A DNA stretch of 64,000 bases from Setoptus koraiensis (taxonomy: Eukaryota; Arthropoda), in the NCBI GenBank assembly GCA_048013815.1, contig CM106586.1, forward strand, positions 12,648,001 to 12,712,000. The letters are read 5' to 3'. Positions 11,783 to 22,332 of this stretch are shown here, in pieces. The position numbers and the translations under genes are program-made. Positions within the stretch are counted from its first letter, which is position 1. Each line of letters starts with the position of its first letter. A model generated the notes under the pieces. That model ran no database searches. It worked only from the letters and a program-made list of their open reading frames with translations, and was not told the DNA's origin.

Positions 11783-13573
11783 TCAAGTTCCGTTTTCTTG
11801 TGACTCTTTTTCACTATTCTTTTTGACAGTGTTCTCTGGCCACTCTAGTTCCTCCTTAATTCTTTTGAAACAGTCATACAGGAATATGTACTAAGATTAT
11901 TTGGGAGAGATAAAGAGACTAGTGTCAGCATCAAAACAAGTTATTTTGAGATCGTATGTGTCACAATGGTTTTTAACTTACATGTGGTGTCATTATCTGT
12001 ATCGTTCTCTGCTTATTTGGCCTCTCATATTTAAAAACAAAACACATGGCATCTTCGTCAACTTCAAACTCTTTTACAGTATCCCATTCAAATTCAACAG
12101 TATCAGATTGTATTTGACCGTCATCACCACAGGCCTGAAGCTTGAAGTTAGTCAAACTGACAGTTGGTACAATATGGCCTTCCTTATATGCACTACATTC
12201 GCAATGTGGGAATGATATTGCATTGTAGTCGTTTAGAGATCTAGCTAACGTGAGATACTGAAGAAAGAACAGATTCGATTTTTTTTTTCTTGATTAGAAG
12301 ATTATTAAGAGATCAACACTGATTGCAATGACACTTATAGCGATGATAATTTACCTCACGTCTCTTCGACCAATCCTGCAGGGCTTTCAATTCATATAAT
12401 TTGTTACCTGGCTTGATTTGACCTTTATTTACATCCTCAACAGCCTGTTTGAAGGAAGAAACAAAGATAGTAGTTAAGATTTTATCTATACTGCAGATCT
12501 AGTGAGCAGCAATAAGTCTAAATACGAACCTGATAGAAGAAGAATGACTCAGCTAGATTGTCTGAACAAATTTGAAGTTCTCTTTGTAGAGTAAACAACC
12601 ACTTTCGTATCAACAGACAAGTAGGTGTAGCAGTAGAATAGTTCTGTATATACAAATTGTGCGGAAATTCATTTGGTCTTAGCATCCTCTCGAAGTAATA
12701 TTCAACTATCTCGAACAAAGCGAAGAAAGGTGCCACTTTCTTTGATAAGTTGATGGATTCAACTACGGAATTGTAGACATCCACTGTTGTACTGTTTTTC
12801 TTAGTCTTGACAACTATGGTTGATCGATCAGGGAGCATTACTTTGAGATCGACAGGTGTTGAGCTAGCATTGTGGCCCTCATCAAAATCAGTCAAGAAAT
12901 CTTGCATTATCGTACTTTCGGCTATAACACGAACTGCACAAACTTTCTCAAGATACTGTTCTAAGCTTCGACGACGTGAATCGAGTTGTTGATCGGATAG
13001 TGCAAATGGCCACTTGCCGGGTAATTTGGGGAAATGAAAGTCTATGAACTCTTTCTTAAGATTGTTATGTAAATTGGAAAATTCTTTATAACGGCGAGAA
13101 CAAAGATGCCGGCCAGCCATATAGATGCTGAAAACAACATATTTCTCGCCACCGACGCCCTGTTCCATCCATGTGTAGTCAGGTATTGATATGGGTAGGC
13201 TTCGTTTCTCGCTATAGTCATGATAAGTGTTGTAGGATGTAGCCTCTTCGCTTGGATCGAGCCTCGCAGCCTCTATTGGACTAACTGATATTACTGTTAA
13301 TGATAATTTGTCGTTGCCAGATTTAATAAGATCGACAACTTGTTTATGTGTGGCACCCTCAACGTTGACCCCATTGACTTCTAATATTCTGTCGCCTTTT
13401 TTTACGCCAGCTCGTTCGGCCGCACCACCTTCTAAAACGGCGCTGACATGTTGTAATGGGGCGTATAATTGTCCGTTAATACTTTTTAGTGGTCCTCCTT
13501 CGTTGACTTGACCTCTTACATTAAAACCGAAGCCAGTCTCGGATTTTTGTATATGTACCACTCTGGGTCCCAT
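11783..13573 (-). CDS. SNX27: SNX27, PDZ-PX-FERM sorting nexin
   Basis: Cargo adaptor that links PDZ-ligand receptors to retromer on endosomes for recycling to the cell surface. Exons: 13573-12530, 12444-12355, 12257-11982 and 11890-11783, all phase 0; total 505 residues. An N-terminal PDZ domain (residues about 4-98) has the carboxylate-binding loop GFGFNV and the inserted loop typical of SNX27 ([19 protein letters not shown]). The PX domain (about 125-230) has [10 protein letters not shown] and the polyproline/lipid loop [10 protein letters not shown]. The atypical FERM domain follows, with exon 2 starting [14 protein letters not shown] and a short Lys/Glu-rich C-terminus. The first intron uses a less common donor (CAG|GTTCGT). 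The gene is transcribed away from an SNX-BAR gene with 510 bases between the two starts. Confidence 0.95.
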
Positions 13574-14083
13574 GGTGGATTTAATGGAATAGTATGATGT
13601 TTCTTTGCAATTTTTTGTTTTGGATTGTTATCAAAATGTAATCTACATTTGGTTCATTAAATATCTTGACAGGGGGGAAGCACAAAATTAATCCCTATTT
13701 GCATGACAGGGCGGGACATTTAAATTGAACATTTTTTTTTTCTTTATTATTTTGCACCAGATGACGCCTCTGGTGAGTTTCGCTCGAAACTGCCCCAATC
13801 CCACATGTGATGAGCTACTTATGAATCACACGCATTTACTTCAACAATACAGTGCAGTACGAATTGCATTACGGTTATGCCTGTAATGTAACCAATCGAT
13901 AACCTCCTCTTTTTACACCACCTCGAGCACAAACAAACAGTGATTTTCTCTTCTATAGCCACCAATCACGACCACACCAACTGTTTGTCCATCACCCCAC
14001 TATAATCCTAACATATATTATCTAATTTATATTACCAAACTATATCTAACGACAACCATTAACAACAAAATCAACAAAAGAGA
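13574..14083. promoter_or_regulatory. Shared promoter region of SNX27 and an SNX5/6-like gene
   Basis: The start codons of the two oppositely oriented sorting nexin genes are separated by only 510 bases, so both promoters must lie here. The stretch has T-rich and C-rich segments and no clear TATA box. Whether transcription is truly co-regulated cannot be seen from sequence. Confidence 0.6.
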
Positions 14084-15528
14084 ATGGAAGAAGAGCAAGC
14101 TAGTCAGAACAATACAGAGGAGAATGCTGTTGTTATTAAACCCCACTCACCAGTACAGCTACCTGACTCACCAAGCGCTATGTCGGTTGGGGATGCTAGA
14201 TCGTCTGAATCATCATCGCCCGAGCCACCGGCTGCACGAGAGGCCAAGTTTACTGTAGAACAATTGGAGAAAGTTTTAAAAGAAGGAGAGTTGCCAAAAT
14301 ATACTATAGTCTCAACTAAAACCCTTGATGGCCATAAATATCGCGTTCACAGGACATTCCATGATTTTCAATTTCTAGCACAGCAACTATTCCACTCTGG
14401 TCAATGCTTAGCCGGTTATATAATCCCACCATTCCCGGCGGAAACACCACAAAATCCAGATCCTCTTGTAGAAGCAAATACACGACAATTGCCAGGTTAT
14501 GGTAAATTTGTTTCTGATGAATTCCAATTATATCATTGGCTACGATTAGTTCTGGCGCATCCAGTTTTTGGTCACAGTGGGCTCATTGAACCATTTCTAT
14601 GCGAAAAAAGCCTACCGCCACCGGGAAAAATCAAGAAACACATGGGCATAATTAAATCTATACAAGAAACTATTGATAGTAGAAAGTATGCACATAAAGA
14701 TTGTGACAGCTTCTTTCAAAATGAACGTGATTGGTCATTGAAAGTTTATGACCTCATGCAACAGTCTACAGTTGCGTTCAATTCTACTGTAAATGCCAGG
14801 CACAGTCTGAGTCAAGTATTAGCACATTTATCGGCGGCCCTAAGCTTACCTGTGGGAGATAATCGCGGAATCAACAAACTTGCACTCAAGATCAATCAAG
14901 CCTTCTCTAAAACTCTCGATGGTTATAGAGAATACGTTGAAGCCGAGACAATTAATGGCGCATCCACCTTGGGTGCTACATTACATCTATGGACTCGTTA
15001 TATTGAGGCAGAACATGAAATGCTTAAGCAGAGGACCTGTCTTCTCGTAGATTATGAATCAGCTAACCGAGCTTTAGATCGAGCGAAACATACTAGACGC
15101 ACAGAGGTTAGTCATAATGTAGTCATATCGTAAAAAATGACCATAGTTGAAATATCCAACATAGTGTCATATTCTTTTATTCTATATTCTTATATTATCG
15201 TATTCTGTTCTTGTTACGTCAATCTAGGCTGAAGAAGCTAAAATCCAAGCGGAAAAGGCCTTTGAAGAATGCTCTGATATAGCCCGTAATGAGGTGAGTA
15301 ATGAGAGAATGATCTACTTATGGGTTTTGCTTTTTCTCTTAGATCACTTATTAATCATGTCAATACTTATTTTACATTCTTCTTCAACAGATCAAAAGGT
15401 TTCAAGCGATAAGAATTAGCGATTTTGCACAATCCTTGCAAAATTATCGGACCTCTCAGCTCAACCTGGCAAAAGAACACTATCAAAGGATAAACGAAAT
15501 CTATCAACAATGCACAAATGATCTTTGA
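14084..15528 (+). CDS. SNX-BAR sorting nexin, SNX5/SNX6/SNX32-like
   Basis: Membrane-bending endosomal protein of the SNX1/2-SNX5/6 (ESCPE-1) class. Exons 14084-15106, 15228-15293 and 15391-15528, all phase 0; 408 residues, close to SNX5 (404). An acidic, Ser/Pro-rich N-terminus (about 55 residues) precedes the PX domain, with the core TFHDFQFLAQQL and loop AGYIIPPFPAETP resembling LIIPPAP of SNX5/6. A C-terminal BAR domain follows, whose best match to SNX5 is the segment RTCLLVDYESANRALDRAK near residues 318-336 and the final helix. The long helical insertion in the PX domain of vertebrate SNX5/6 is shortened. The SNX-BAR call is firm; the exact subfamily is likely but not proven. Confidence 0.82.
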
Positions 15529-16475
15529 TCTAACTGTGCTTTAGTTATTTATATTACACTTACTGAGGTGTTATTCGTCAATGAATTGTCGATTAGTCTT
15601 AATTTAACACTAAAACATTCAGCCCTAGTTAATTGATCACAAAGATAAAAGTTTCTTGATAGAGTTATATATCTTGATATATTTCAGAGATGAGCTTTGC
15701 TCTTGACTGCATCAATGGTCGACGATAATCAATGTACCATGCTAAATCAGTCTAATTATAATTGAAATGTTTAATAAACTAAAGCTGTCTGTGTATCAAT
15801 TGAACCAATCTATGAGCTTGTCATCGTATGTTTTCTCAAATGTCAAGCCGACACGATGGTAACAACCGTGAATAGTGTACAACTCTTCAAATAGAAGTGA
15901 GTTGATTGTAGGTCCTTCAAAGTTTTCCATGATTCCAAGTACATCGGTGGTGAGATCTTTTTATTGGGAGTTGAAATGCTCTCGAATGAATGAATTTATA
16001 AGCGTGTACTTGTTTACTCTGGAGACCATCTTTACACTTTTTCATTTGATATTTTCATCTATTCCACAAACTACAATATAAACTCATTCAATCTTCCAAC
16101 CAGACATGAAAAACATTTCATATCAAACATATCACCAGATTATTGCTATTTCAGTATTGTTGATGTCGTTTATTAATACTCATCAAAAAACATACTTTAG
16201 TATGCATCCACAATTTGTCTGCTCTAGTTAGACGATTAGTTGTTTACTCATACTACAATGTAAACTATTAGTTATTACTATCATAGTTGACAGCTTGTAC
16301 CTACGATGAGGTGTACCAAACTAACTGAAACAGACTGCCATCATTCCAAAGCACATTGCTCGCAGTTGTAAAATAACTCTCCAACAATACACAACTAAAT
16401 TCTAAAAGAAGATTTGCAAAACAAAAGACTTGACTAAAGTGAATTACAAAAGATTGTGCGTCTCACTAATCGATA
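15529..16475. other. Intergenic, no gene recognised
   Basis: AT-rich region between the SNX-BAR gene and CRYL1. AATAAA-like signals for the SNX gene lie around 15770. Short open frames have no family features. Confidence 0.55.
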
Positions 16476-17650
16476 ATGTCTAGCTCACAGAAGAAAATTG
16501 CAATCATTGGAAGGTGAGTAAAGCCATTTTTATATATTAATAAAAGATAGAAGTTATGTCATGTTAGTTTGAATTTAATCCTCAAGGTTTCATCTAACAT
16601 TAATCCCACAAATTATCAGCGGATTGATCGGGAGATCATGGGCGATAATCTTCTCAATGGCGGGCCATAAAGTCCAACTGTACGATGTTAATCAAAAAGC
16701 TTTGGATGATGCTCTAGCATCACTGAGATCAGACATAACCGATCTGTGTGAAAAAAAACTTTCACGTGGAAGTTTAAGCGTCGATGAACAAATAGCCTTG
16801 ATATCAACGACTTCGAGCCTCAAAGAGTGTCTCGATGGTGCTTCTCATGTACAGGTAAGGGATAAATTTATTTTTTGAATCATTCATGATAACACATAAG
16901 AAAAAAATTGTTTGCCTCATACCTTAACATATTCATAAAATTCTATTATATAACTCACCCCAGGAATGCATCTTTGAAAATCTGCCTTTGAAACAAGATT
17001 TGTTTGAAGAAATTGACAATTTGGTCACAGATACCGATTGCTCACTTGCATCATCAACAAGTATTCATTTGCCTTCACTGGTTTTCTCCAAAGTGAAAAA
17101 ACATCAGAATCAGTGTCTAGTGGCACATCCAATCAATCCACCCCTACACGTATTGTTGGTCGAGCTCGTACCTCACCCTACCACAAAACCTGAACTTCTA
17201 TCTAAGACTAGAGAGTTGTTTGAAAATATTGGACAGAAGCCGGTGATACTGCGTAAAGAGGTAAGTGGTTTCGCTCTGAATCGTTTGCAGTATGCCGTCA
17301 TCCAGGAGGCTTACAGATTGGTTGCGGACGGTGTCATGAGTACCGAAGATGTCGACACAGTTGTTACTGACGGGCTAGGACCTCGCTACGCATTCATAGG
17401 CCCCTGGTTGACTTGCCACTTGAATGCAACAGGTATGCAGGATTATATTGAACGATATGCAGAAGGTATCTACAATGTAGGTATTGAATGCACTCCTTAC
17501 CACAAACTGGAGGGCAATACCGCCAAGCAAATCGTGGATGATATAACTAAAGCTGTCCCATTAGAACAGCTGCCACTTGAAAGAAAGTGGCGCGATCAGT
17601 GTTTAATCGAGCTTTCTAAAGTTAAGAAGACTCTTTCAAAAAATCAATAA
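16476..17650 (+). CDS. CRYL1: CRYL1, lambda-crystallin-like L-gulonate 3-dehydrogenase
   Basis: NAD-dependent 3-hydroxyacyl-CoA-dehydrogenase-fold enzyme that oxidises L-gulonate in the uronate cycle. Exons 16476-16513, 16620-16854 and 16964-17650; the first junction splits a Ser codon and rebuilds the Rossmann motif GSGLIG. 319 residues, identical in length to human CRYL1. The nucleotide-binding domain contains GHKVQLYDVN (Asp at the end of beta-2 selects NAD). The catalytic region has SSTSIHLPS and VAHPINPP, carrying the conserved His of the family. The C-terminal helical domain (GFALNRLQYAVIQEAYRL...GVMSTEDVD) is typical of the family. No signal peptide, consistent with a cytosolic enzyme. 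Confidence 0.95.
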
Positions 17651-17732
17651 CAATAGTAGTCATCATATAGAGCCAATTATCTCATTTGGTGAGATATGGT
17701 AGTTATGTTATAGAGTGTTAATTTATAATAAA

Positions 17733-18800
17733 TTAAACTTTATTCTTGGATGCAAATTGCTGTTGCTGTCTTCTGCAATCACTGTGGAAAATCTTTATAC
17801 CTCCGGTCGGATGGAAAAACCTATAATATATAATCTAATAAAGTCGATAACATCATTGATTAGAATGTATGTATTTAGAAGCAAACTGTTTAAATGAGAG
17901 ACATAATTTACGATTTACTTACCATCAAGAGTATTCCTGTTACGAAGCAAGCGTAGTGCAAATGCAAGGCCGCATCTTTATATATCAGTGTAGGGTCACT
18001 TTCCTGATACCATAAGTACATAAGAATTGAGTTTTCAATCACCATTATAATGTAAAACACAGTGTATCTGTATCTAGTTGCACTATCAACAGGATTGAAG
18101 TAGCAGAATATAAATATTATTGCGAGGACAGCATTAAAGCCTAGTTCTTCTAATTTCGAGTTGCAGAAATTTGTTTGCATAGACATTATCCAAACAAACA
18201 TTGTTGCCCAATGTATGGCACAAACTATGGCTATGTAGTGAACGAAGACTGATGAGAATAACGCTAGGGCCAACACGCGCGCAGCTATGGTGAAAAACTC
18301 CCATAAAAACATTGCTGCTATGGATCCATAAGTCATGGGTATTTTATCCGGCAGTGATATTCTGAGAGTTTTACAGTAAGATACTAACGACCAGGAAACT
18401 GATATTAGTGATGTCGATATAGAAGCTAATTGTGCTATCACAGTCCATTTATCATCGGCATCGTAGGGGTAGTTTTTCGTTAGTATGTACATTTGCAGAA
18501 TAAGTTGTGGTGAGGCCTCCATGAATGATTCGAATAGGCGCAACAAAGTTGCATCCGCATCTTCGTTGATCATTTTAAGATATATTCTTTTCTTCTCTTC
18601 TTTGTTTGTAGCATGTCTAAACTCAATTCCATAATTCAATGATTCTAGATATCTTAGTATTGGACCGATCTGCAGAAGATGAAATATTGTTCTGAGGCAC
18701 CACTGCTTTCGGGTTACAGGTTCTGAACCATCTATTCTAGAGTCTAGAATATACCAGCGTAAACTAATGCTAGTTGTTACAAGAGTTGGGAGTACAATAA
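17733..18800 (-). CDS. XK-related (Xkr) membrane protein, N-terminus lost in gap
   Basis: The XKR family includes phospholipid scramblases of the plasma membrane. The visible part reads LRWYILDSR...WCLRTIFHLLQIGPILRYLESL, then the family core ESFMEASPQLILQMYIL and several transmembrane segments. The main exon runs from the gap edge (18800) down to 17923, with donor ATG|GTAAGT. A last exon at 17834-17733 begins IIYYRFFHPTGG, the typical Xkr C-terminal signature, and ends after a Gln-rich tail. The N-terminal two membrane segments should lie in the 500-base gap or just beyond it; I could not identify them on the far side. The caspase-cleavage type cannot be judged. Confidence 0.88.
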
Positions 18801-19300
18801 NNNNNNNNNNNNNNNNNNNNNNNNNNNNNNNNNNNNNNNNNNNNNNNNNNNNNNNNNNNNNNNNNNNNNNNNNNNNNNNNNNNNNNNNNNNNNNNNNNNN
18901 NNNNNNNNNNNNNNNNNNNNNNNNNNNNNNNNNNNNNNNNNNNNNNNNNNNNNNNNNNNNNNNNNNNNNNNNNNNNNNNNNNNNNNNNNNNNNNNNNNNN
19001 NNNNNNNNNNNNNNNNNNNNNNNNNNNNNNNNNNNNNNNNNNNNNNNNNNNNNNNNNNNNNNNNNNNNNNNNNNNNNNNNNNNNNNNNNNNNNNNNNNNN
19101 NNNNNNNNNNNNNNNNNNNNNNNNNNNNNNNNNNNNNNNNNNNNNNNNNNNNNNNNNNNNNNNNNNNNNNNNNNNNNNNNNNNNNNNNNNNNNNNNNNNN
19201 NNNNNNNNNNNNNNNNNNNNNNNNNNNNNNNNNNNNNNNNNNNNNNNNNNNNNNNNNNNNNNNNNNNNNNNNNNNNNNNNNNNNNNNNNNNNNNNNNNNN
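18801..19300. other. Assembly gap (500 N)
   Basis: An exact 500-base run of N, the conventional placeholder length, so the true size is unknown. It truncates the 5' part of the XK-related gene. Confidence 0.99.
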
Positions 19301-20127
19301 CTGTGTTGAAAAACACGTTGTAATTGACTAACCTATGCAAAAATTAATTTTAATTATTATCTTATTCTCAGAATTAGAATTAAAATGGAACCGGCCGATT
19401 CAATCCCGAGTCACACCCTTTTTAGCTGTTAGTCCCGCGGCACGACAAACGCGTTCTCGAATCTACATGTACCCGTGACTCAAGTCCACTACGGGCCGGT
19501 TTATGGGCGTGACATATATTCTACTTTATCACGATATTCATACGCCAGTTTATAAACAAAACAAAACACCAATGAACCACACCGATGGTATTGATGAATC
19601 TCGACGGAATATAATCGTTCAATTTCATCACCCATCATAAGATGTCGATAAAAATGTTTATTCATCACTCATATTCTTTTCTCTATTTTGAACAGTTTGT
19701 ACGATTTCATTTATGAACGAATCTAATTATGCTTTCGTAACATGCTCCCATGACAATGTGGTCACCGAGAAAGTTGACACTTCACATTCGGATTTGAAAC
19801 AGAATAAACCATCAAATGTTTGTGCCTTGAAGATTCTCTATTGATATTACGAAATTCTTGTTCATAAGCTAAGCACACGCCCATCCTTGTTCCGAAAAAT
19901 CTTGTCTTACTCACGTAGATTTATTACTAATCAGCTGTGGCAACAGGGCCAAGCGCTACAACAAAATCACTGATTTTACATGTAATATCGCACATATCCT
20001 CTGTTGAATTTCTAACAACTGGCCATACATATGTAATATCATGTGATTGTTCGATAAGGGGATTTATTATTATTATCATTTTTAGTATTCAAAAGTGAAA
20101 CTGATAATTTAACTAATACTTTCCGCG
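19301..20127. other. Intergenic with an interrupted inverted repeat near 19385-19505
   Basis: Lies between the gap and the RING E3 gene. AACCGGCC near 19390 and GGCCGGTT near 19495 are complementary, and an inner GAGTCAC/GTGACTC pair adds to the foldback, with a non-pairing middle. No gene recognised. Confidence 0.45.
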
Positions 20128-21079
20128 ATGGACGACTTGGGTAGCTGCGTCAGAGTACCAGTCAGAATTGAGCAGATGAGACTTGTAAGAAATCTTACTC
20201 AAGTTAAGATAACTGAGGAGCAACTGGATCAAGCTAATTTTATTGATGGTATCAAATTTACAGTCAGATGCGAGAAGCCATTCACAATAAATGCCTACTG
20301 GATAGTCAAGATTACTGATTTGTACGCTGATTTACAGGCAGACTGGAAGACTATGAGAGATTCTATATGGAACAATAAATTTTTAACAGAGAAGAAATCT
20401 ATGTATCAGAACGAGCCACAGATATTCTATGAGTGTAATGAGGACGTTGACTGCTCCGTCGCCCCGCCGAAACCTATAGATACTTCTTCTTTAGGCAGTC
20501 TACCCAGAGATTTCTATCCACTTGTTTTATTTGTGACATGTTTCGAAGAGGAACCTGATCCTCATGGTACAGATGCAGCTGCTAACATCCAGATAATTCA
20601 CATAAAAGACACAATCGTTCCAATGAGGTCACATGTTATCAAGCAATTATCCAAACAGATAGACGGCAAAATCATCGATATTTCCAAAGTATTCGCTCAG
20701 GAGACTGAATCATGCATGATTTGCTTGGAGGAGTCAGCAAGCGCTCTCTTTTGTATGCTACCATGGTAAGTCCGAATACTGATATTGTAATCTGGCGATA
20801 GTATTAGTTATTTTTCATGACCGCTAATCTCATATACTACTCAACTTTTTCTTCAGTCGTCACTCAGCTGTCTGTTATGGTTGTCTAAATATGATCAACC
20901 AATGTCCAATCTGTCGAGGTCCAATCATATCAGTATTCAATATCAACGCTAGTCCTGATGCTGCCCATCCTCCTGGTCCTCAGATAGATCCTCAGATAAG
21001 GCATCTATACGACCAGAATATTCCCAGCGAGTCAAGAAGAGGATTTTTTTCTAGTTTGAAATCCTGGATAGGAATATAG
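20128..21079 (+). CDS. RING-type E3 ubiquitin ligase, MGRN1/RNF157-like
   Basis: Probable E3 ubiquitin ligase. Exon 1 is 20128-20765 and exon 2 is 20857-21079; the 91-base intron splits a zinc-ligand Cys codon (TG|T), giving the RING-HC ligands CMIC, CRH, CYGC and CPIC. 286 residues. Ahead of the RING is a beta-rich region with IKFTVRCEKPFTINAYW and DFYPLVLFVTC, the layout of the Mahogunin/RNF157 substrate domain, but identity is low. The C-terminal tail is short (about 50 residues, Pro then Ser/Arg rich, ending in FFSSLKSWIGI), unlike the long tail of vertebrate MGRN1. CGRRF1 is the alternative family. Sure of the RING, less of the subfamily. Confidence 0.7.
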
Positions 21080-21366
21080 GCCATGGCCTTACGAATCTTC
21101 TATAACGTTTAGCTCTAACGTTTTATATGGATAAAATTACGTGAAAACTCAATCATGAAGTCTAGTGATAATTGGAGATTCAATTCCGACGGAAAGTCTC
21201 TACTCAGCTCGTTCGAATAAAAAATTAAATTTTATTATAGACACATCAAACTAATATATGAGAGTTATATATCATTTAAGATTAAACATTTAATGAGGAC
21301 CTCTGATGTGAGGCATATTCCCACAAAAATTCCCCTGGGCTTATAAAATTAATCAACAGTGTAAGG

Positions 21367-21894
21367 CTAACCGTTTGAAGAAGACTGAGGCTTATTCTTT
21401 CGTTTCCTCTTTTTAACTTTACTTTCTTTACCATCTGTTTTCTTTTCAAATAGATAAGGCGGTGGCAAATCCCTAAAAGTGTCCAATAGATGCTCGCGTA
21501 TTTGTGCCAGTGTCTTTTTGTATCGCCATACCTTTGGATCTTTGTTGTATTTAGGTCTAATTCTGACTGGAGTTCCAAATAATTCTAGATCTTGGAATAA
21601 AGCTAGGCAGAAGGCTACAGATATTTCGTCTTTGAAAAGAACAAACGCGTGATCATGCCTGAGTATCACTGCCTCAATCGGTCCTCCTTGCAGAAATAAT
21701 TCCCATAAAAGATTGCTAGTTGTCCTCTTGGGGTGGAATCCCTCTACCACCAGCGTTCTTTTGGCCTTCTGGTGATCGTGAACCGAGTGTGACTCAGCTC
21801 TGTCAGTGCTTGTTTCTCCTTTCGATGGCGACTTCGACATCCATTTGTCTGTCTTTTGTCTGCCTTTGTTTTTGTTTGTACGTCTAGGGGCCAT
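21367..21894 (-). CDS. RBM7/RBM11-like RRM protein
   Basis: RBM7 is the RNA-binding subunit of the nuclear exosome targeting (NEXT) complex. Start taken at MAPRRTNKNKGRQ; the open frame extends 21 codons upstream, but that extension is hydrophobic and unlikely. 175 residues. One RRM (about residues 45-120): RNP2-like TLVVEGF, helix LLWELFLQGGPIEAV very like the LYELFLQAGP of RBM7/RBM11, RNP1-like HAFVLF, and the end GTPVRIRPKY. RNP1 is degenerate (no KGFGFV). Basic low-complexity tails flank it, ending KKRKRKNKPQSSSNG. Its start lies only 66 bases from that of a small gene on the other strand. Confidence 0.65.
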   Translation of the reverse strand: MAPRRTNKNKGRQKTDKWMSKSPSKGETSTDRAESHSVHDHQKAKRTLVVEGFHPKRTTSNLLWELFLQGGPIEAVILRHDHAFVLFKDEISVAFCLALFQDLELFGTPVRIRPKYNKDPKVWRYKKTLAQIREHLLDTFRDLPPPYLFEKKTDGKESKVKKRKRKNKPQSSSNG

Positions 21895-21960
21895 GATGGC
21901 GGAGAAAATTATGAATAGAGTATATGGAATAAATGAAAATTGTTTGAGGCCGATCACAAC
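21895..21960. promoter_or_regulatory. Very short divergent promoter between the RBM7-like gene and a small gene
   Basis: Only 66 bases separate the two proposed start codons, so the leaders or core promoters probably overlap. This depends on the small gene being real. Confidence 0.35.
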
Positions 21961-22332
21961 ATGGTGTATAAGATTATTGACGCTCTGGAGGCATCAGTAA
22001 TAATTAAAAGGAAACACACGTGAGAATCAACAAGACGTTCACAAAAACTCCGCCAGGGGCTCACGCAACGCTTTTGCAGAGCAGTGTTACAATTCGTTTA
22101 TACAGTATCAGTATATATATCTACCTAGAAATATCAGTGGATATTTCATGATGGCCAATCTGAGCCAGATCTGCTCTTTTCAACGAATAAACCATTTCTT
22201 ACAACATCGGAAGTCAAACTGGCAGATATTCTCAATGATTCCAACCACGAGCAGAAACCCTCTCTACGTGAACATGAGAAGTGGATGAACGAGCGCGGTT
22301 TGCGACGCATTAATTTTGCCCATAACTTTTGA
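21961..22332 (+). CDS. Candidate small two-exon gene, 76 residues, unrecognised
   Basis: Exon 1 (21961-21996) encodes MVYKIIDALEAS; exon 2 (22138-22332) begins WIFHDGQSEPDLLF, runs through SEVKLADILNDSNHEQKP and ends RGLRRINFAHNF. The 141-base intron has donor TCA|GTAATA and acceptor AATATCAG|TGG and joins in phase 0. Residue composition is protein-like and an AATAAA follows at 22472. No family recognised. A minus-strand frame of 93 codons overlaps the same stretch and is less protein-like. Support is the open frame, splice sites, poly(A) signal and placement next to a promoter; no homology. Confidence 0.4.

Noticed and set aside
19385-19505. Interrupted inverted repeat next to the gap
   Set aside because: Only two 7-8-base segments pair; the middle does not, so a real element cannot be claimed.
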